DNA from: Mantis religiosa
Lineage: Eukaryota; Arthropoda; Insecta; Mantodea; Mantidae
Length of the DNA stretch: 64,000 nt
Reading direction: 5' to 3'
Assembly: GCA_030765055.1 (NCBI GenBank)
Contig: CM060958.1
Location: forward strand, 80,045,568 to 80,109,567
The position numbers were made by a program, and so were the translations under genes. The notes under the pieces are model-generated. The model was not told where the DNA came from. It saw only the letters and a program-made list of their open reading frames with translations, and ran no database searches. Below, piece by piece: positions 60,576 through 64,000 of the stretch. Within the stretch, counting starts at the first letter, position 1. Every line of letters begins with the position of its first letter.

Positions 60576-61843
60576 CAACTTTTTCTACAGTTCTTGTAAA
60601 AATAACTAATTAGCTGGAATGTACACAAGTAATGAAGGAATAACATCCCTTAATAGTACTTTGCTGAAGGAATCGGAAACAGCAGAGAGTCTGCATTTAG
60701 TAAATATGAATTTTGGAGTTGCTTAAATTATGTAGTGTTCTTTTGGCTGAAATGTAAACAAATGGAAGATATCATTGAGCCTTATACTGACAGTTCTACT
60801 TCACTTTCATCCATCTTCTTATACTTCTCAGTTTGTTTACTTCTACGTACAGCTTACACACTTACATTATTACATACAGGTAAACAAATTCACTACGAAA
60901 AATTTACCCTGCTACAGTATATTTCAATATATGTATTTACGATGACTCTCAAACTTTTATAAATAAACATTGTGGAACATTCACATTTAGATAAAACAAA
61001 ATTAGACAAAAGATTGATATTAACGTTAAGTAGAAAAATAGTTAATTATAACGTCTGAACTCTGCTAGTGTTTCCATAACACGTACATTTAGAGTAACAA
61101 TTAATCCGTTAACAAACAACGTGAATTCGATATAAATTTATTACTATATCATCATCACCATCTATATTATCATCACTTTAATACTGATTTTAACTTTAAA
61201 ACGGAATAATTAGATGTATGACACTGAAACAAAACCTAAAACTATCAGTTGGTCCCCGATCTCTTAAAACGGCTGCAAAACGGTGGTTTTTACATAAAGA
61301 CCCGTTTAAGCACGAAGAATTCATTATTCCATGTTAGTTGATAATTAACTTTTGCTTAAATTGAGATTGTCGCTGACATTAAAGTAATATACCCCTAACT
61401 CTATTTATTAAGGAGTAACAAAACAATAAGAAACTAATCCAGTCCAGTGATATACTCATACAAGGCGTTCTGGAGGGCTATCTCGTCAATATGATATGAG
61501 TAATGTATTCACCAATGTTTTGAGATGAAGAATATTGAATAGGAACAAAATAATGCTCAAAAATCGCTAGTGCAGGTCAGAGACCTACGTATATTTACAC
61601 AATGTAACCATTTGTACAGCAGTATGAGAAGGAGACTTTTGCAAACATTTAGCACTTCCCTCCGGGTCTACTCATGCTGAAATCAGAATGCAAAAGACGC
61701 TATTATTTCTTATCCAACTATTTAATTTTACCTCTCGTTTCTGTAACTGCCAAAAGAAACTTCTTTTCAAGGTCCACGCCAACATATTACGATATCTTTT
61801 TTTTTAATAAGACTTGTCAAATTATTAAAAGTGAGATATATTT
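60576..61843. other. No recognised feature
   Basis: AT-rich; a 75-codon ORF (60735-60962, +) without motif. Confidence 0.4.
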
Positions 61844-62016
61844 TATATAAATAATGAGTAGCTGGCATGCTTAATTGCAGTAGTTGGTACAGCTCCCACT
61901 GAAGATGGTCTGAAGTAGAGACCGAAAAGCGCTTCTGGAAGAAAGGGTGAACATCTGCCTACTCTCAGTGAGTAATCTTAAAAAATTAAGCATGCCAGCT
62001 ACTCATTATTTATATA
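61844..62016. mobile_element. Small inverted-repeat element (MITE-like), family H, copy 2
   Basis: 173 bp with perfect 33-bp terminal inverted repeats (61844-61876 and 61984-62016; core gagtagctggcatgcttaat). The ~107-bp interior contains CTGAAGA at 61899-61905, a hairpin GGTCT/AGACC (61907-61911 with 61919-61923), then GAAA at 61924-61927 and an AAGCGCTT palindrome at 61926-61933. A related copy is at 23391-23525. The whole element could fold as one cruciform. No coding capacity. Target duplication not resolved in the TA-rich flanks. Confidence 0.75.
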
Positions 62017-62630
62017 TTACAATATCATTGTTATAACTACCAATAATAAAACATCACATCATCTTGTATGCATATTGCGTCATCTCATGACCCACTTTAC
62101 ACTTTTCCATATCGATCCTCAAACCACATATTTAAACATTTTCTTAACTCTCGGGGCCTAAACCAAAACAACGGTTACAAGACGTACAAACCGATCAGTT
62201 TAAACAATTGGAGTGAAATTTTAATGCAACCTTTTGAAAATTCAATGAAATTAACCGAATTATAATGTAGTAAAACAGTGACGATAGAATATGCATGACT
62301 CATGGAAAAACAGTAATATATTTTAAAATTCTGTAATATTAATTCACAGTGAATTCAAACAAATGATTCCTATAAGTAATACTACCGAGGGAGGGGACAC
62401 CGCAGTAAGTGTGCGACTTGCACACTAAAGGAAATAATTCACAGAAAATTCGTGGTAGTAGGATAAAGAAACATGGTAGCGTGTACCTAAAGAGAAGAGG
62501 AAACCACGAAAAAGTGATCAAAATAACTCGGAAAGCCCCGAACTACAAGTTTTTGATGTTACTGCGAAGCCATTGGGTGGAGTGATTTTCCATATAAACA
62601 TAACTTTTCATTAATCCTCAATTTTTTTTA
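62017..62630. other. No recognised feature
   Basis: AT-rich; short ORFs only. Confidence 0.4.
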
Positions 62631-62850
62631 AAAAATATTTATGGTATATTATTGATAGAACTTCACTTATTTATTAATATAATTCTTATTTATTTATTAA
62701 TTTATTTCTTATTTATTAATTTAACTTTTATTTAGATATTTATTTACTTATTTATTTATTCACATTTATTTATTTATTCATTCATTCAATCATTCATTTA
62801 TTTATTTAGTTTTATTTATTTATCTATTTATTATTATTTTATTTTTGCAG
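62631..62850. repeat. Imperfect (TTTA)n low-complexity tract
   Basis: Repeated tattta/tttatt units with frequent breaks (attcattcattc near 62780). An old, interrupted tetranucleotide microsatellite. Confidence 0.85.
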
Positions 62851-64000
62851 GTCTACAAATCCACATAACCTCCACAAGTATTTAAAAATGAACCAGCAAA
62901 TCGTGTTTAACTGCTAGTGCTAAGCAATTTTGACCATTGGACATTTAGAGGAAATTTAGTGCAGATTTGACAGTTCATTGCATATTCTAAATTATAATGA
63001 TTAATATATTATTCTGTTAGTGCCAATTTCTCTTTATTCCTATTCATTCAATTTAACAATTAACGCTTCTATCGTTGCTTAACAACACAAAATCCAGCTA
63101 AGGATTATCCTTTCTAAGCGCAAAAATTCTTGAAAATAGATGCATTTTGTGAATAAAGTATTATAAAGCTGATCTAGAGGAACAAGGAGGTACATCCTCA
63201 ACAATAAAGAGCCCAGAAGGAGAAGGAGCAGAAGAAGAAGAAACAAGCCAACACCGAAATCAGTAAGGGAAGAAGGTAGGAAATTAAAGAAAAAATAAAA
63301 TACAGAAAATGTAAAAGAGAAGAAAAGAAAAGAAAAGAAAAGAAAAGAAAAGAAAAGAGTGGAGAGGTGAGCAGAAAAGAAGAACGCAGAGGAGAAGAGA
63401 AGGAAATAGAGGACGGGATAGCAGAGGAGAGAAGAGAAGGAAACAAAGTTGCCTTATGGAGTATGCTGCATGACAGACGTAGGTACCCATTTTGCTGTTT
63501 GATGGTGCCTCAGCCTTACATGACATTTTCGAGTTGAATTATTAATACTCTTTCCTTCTATTCCCTAGAAAGACATATACAGGGAGAGTAAGAGATCCTG
63601 GGATTAGGACTGCTGCTGCTGCTGGCGCAAAAGAAAGAGAGTAGAAATAAGAGGCGGATTTTACTTCCAGCTTGTGAAAGGCTCGTCTCACACCAAGTAA
63701 CGTCAAAATACACATAGAAAAGTATTTCTTCTTCCCAGCGAGCTCCGTATTCTTATGATGCATATTTCCAATTTGCAGTCCTCTATTTTCAGCATATTCA
63801 ATGAGTTTACACCTTTAGAATGTATCAAATATTGACATTCACGTATACATTCTTTCCCGGCGAATTCTCATATTAAAAATCAGTTTATCACAGTAAAGAT
63901 TTTCTTTCAACACTTCAGCATTTCTGTACCTTTTCATTGATTGTGAACTCATATGCTCGCAGAGAACACTTTAGAATATCTCATTTATTAAAAATTAATT
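62851..64000. other. No recognised gene; purine-rich stretch with (GAAAA)n
   Basis: 63180-63450 is strongly purine-rich on the + strand and includes about eight GAAAA units at 63319-63358. ORFs on the minus strand here are Ser/Phe/Leu low-complexity artefacts. A short CTG run (four units) lies near 63610. No gene is supported up to the window's right edge. Confidence 0.6.

Noticed and set aside
63198..63526. Ser/Phe/Leu-rich minus ORFs near the right edge
   Set aside because: They translate a purine-rich low-complexity tract with GAAAA repeats.

Overview
This window looks like non-coding, repeat-dense nuclear DNA from an arthropod, most likely an insect with a large genome. A polyneopteran such as a cockroach is a guess from the transposon mixture, not something the sequence proves. 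The evidence is the combination of mariner and other Tc1/mariner-superfamily transposases, RTE-like and Jockey/CR1-like LINE remnants, a Penelope-like GIY-YIG fragment, several tRNA-derived SINE families, solo LTRs with arthropod-type TATA plus TCAGT initiators, and very long pure microsatellites. I found no operon, rRNA, genuine tRNA gene or CRISPR array. No host gene can be called with confidence; a candidate promoter and two short coding-like stretches are the only hints.

Layout. 0-5 kb: a CpG-rich segment with a TATA/Inr/DPE-like core promoter, a solo LTR, a SINE with target-site duplications and a TA-flanked DNA transposon. 5-10 kb: a decayed RTE-like LINE on the minus strand split by a (CT)n tract. 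10-20 kb: an inverted and tandem array of a tRNA-like repeat, two copies of the 5' region of a putative non-LTR retrotransposon, a deleted mariner and a second LTR. 20-25 kb: a candidate exon, head-to-head SINEs around an 880-bp ATT array, and a small inverted-repeat element. 25-28.3 kb: a full-length mariner with an intact 357-aa transposase, inserted in an older deleted mariner, with another copy of the older family downstream. 28-42 kb: SINEs, a (GA)n tract, a LINE with a reverse transcriptase region inserted in a fold-back DNA transposon, and a second RTE fragment. 42-50 kb: a third solo LTR, a transposase split by a (TA)n(TG)n tract, two more broken mariners, the second TA-flanked transposon and a Penelope-like fragment. 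50-64 kb: mostly featureless AT-rich DNA with scattered SINEs, a TE-associated protein remnant and a small element with perfect 33-bp inverted repeats.

The parts do not form a pathway; they form a layered insertion history. Old mariners and LINEs have been cut by younger mariners, SINEs and microsatellite expansion. The only apparently intact protein-coding gene is the mariner transposase at 25550-26623. The most unusual structures are a hairpin whose sequence differs but whose pairing is kept between two copies of a small element, a conserved TAATG stop-start overlap in two diverged LINE 5' regions, and repeated head-to-head arrangement of one tRNA-like repeat family.
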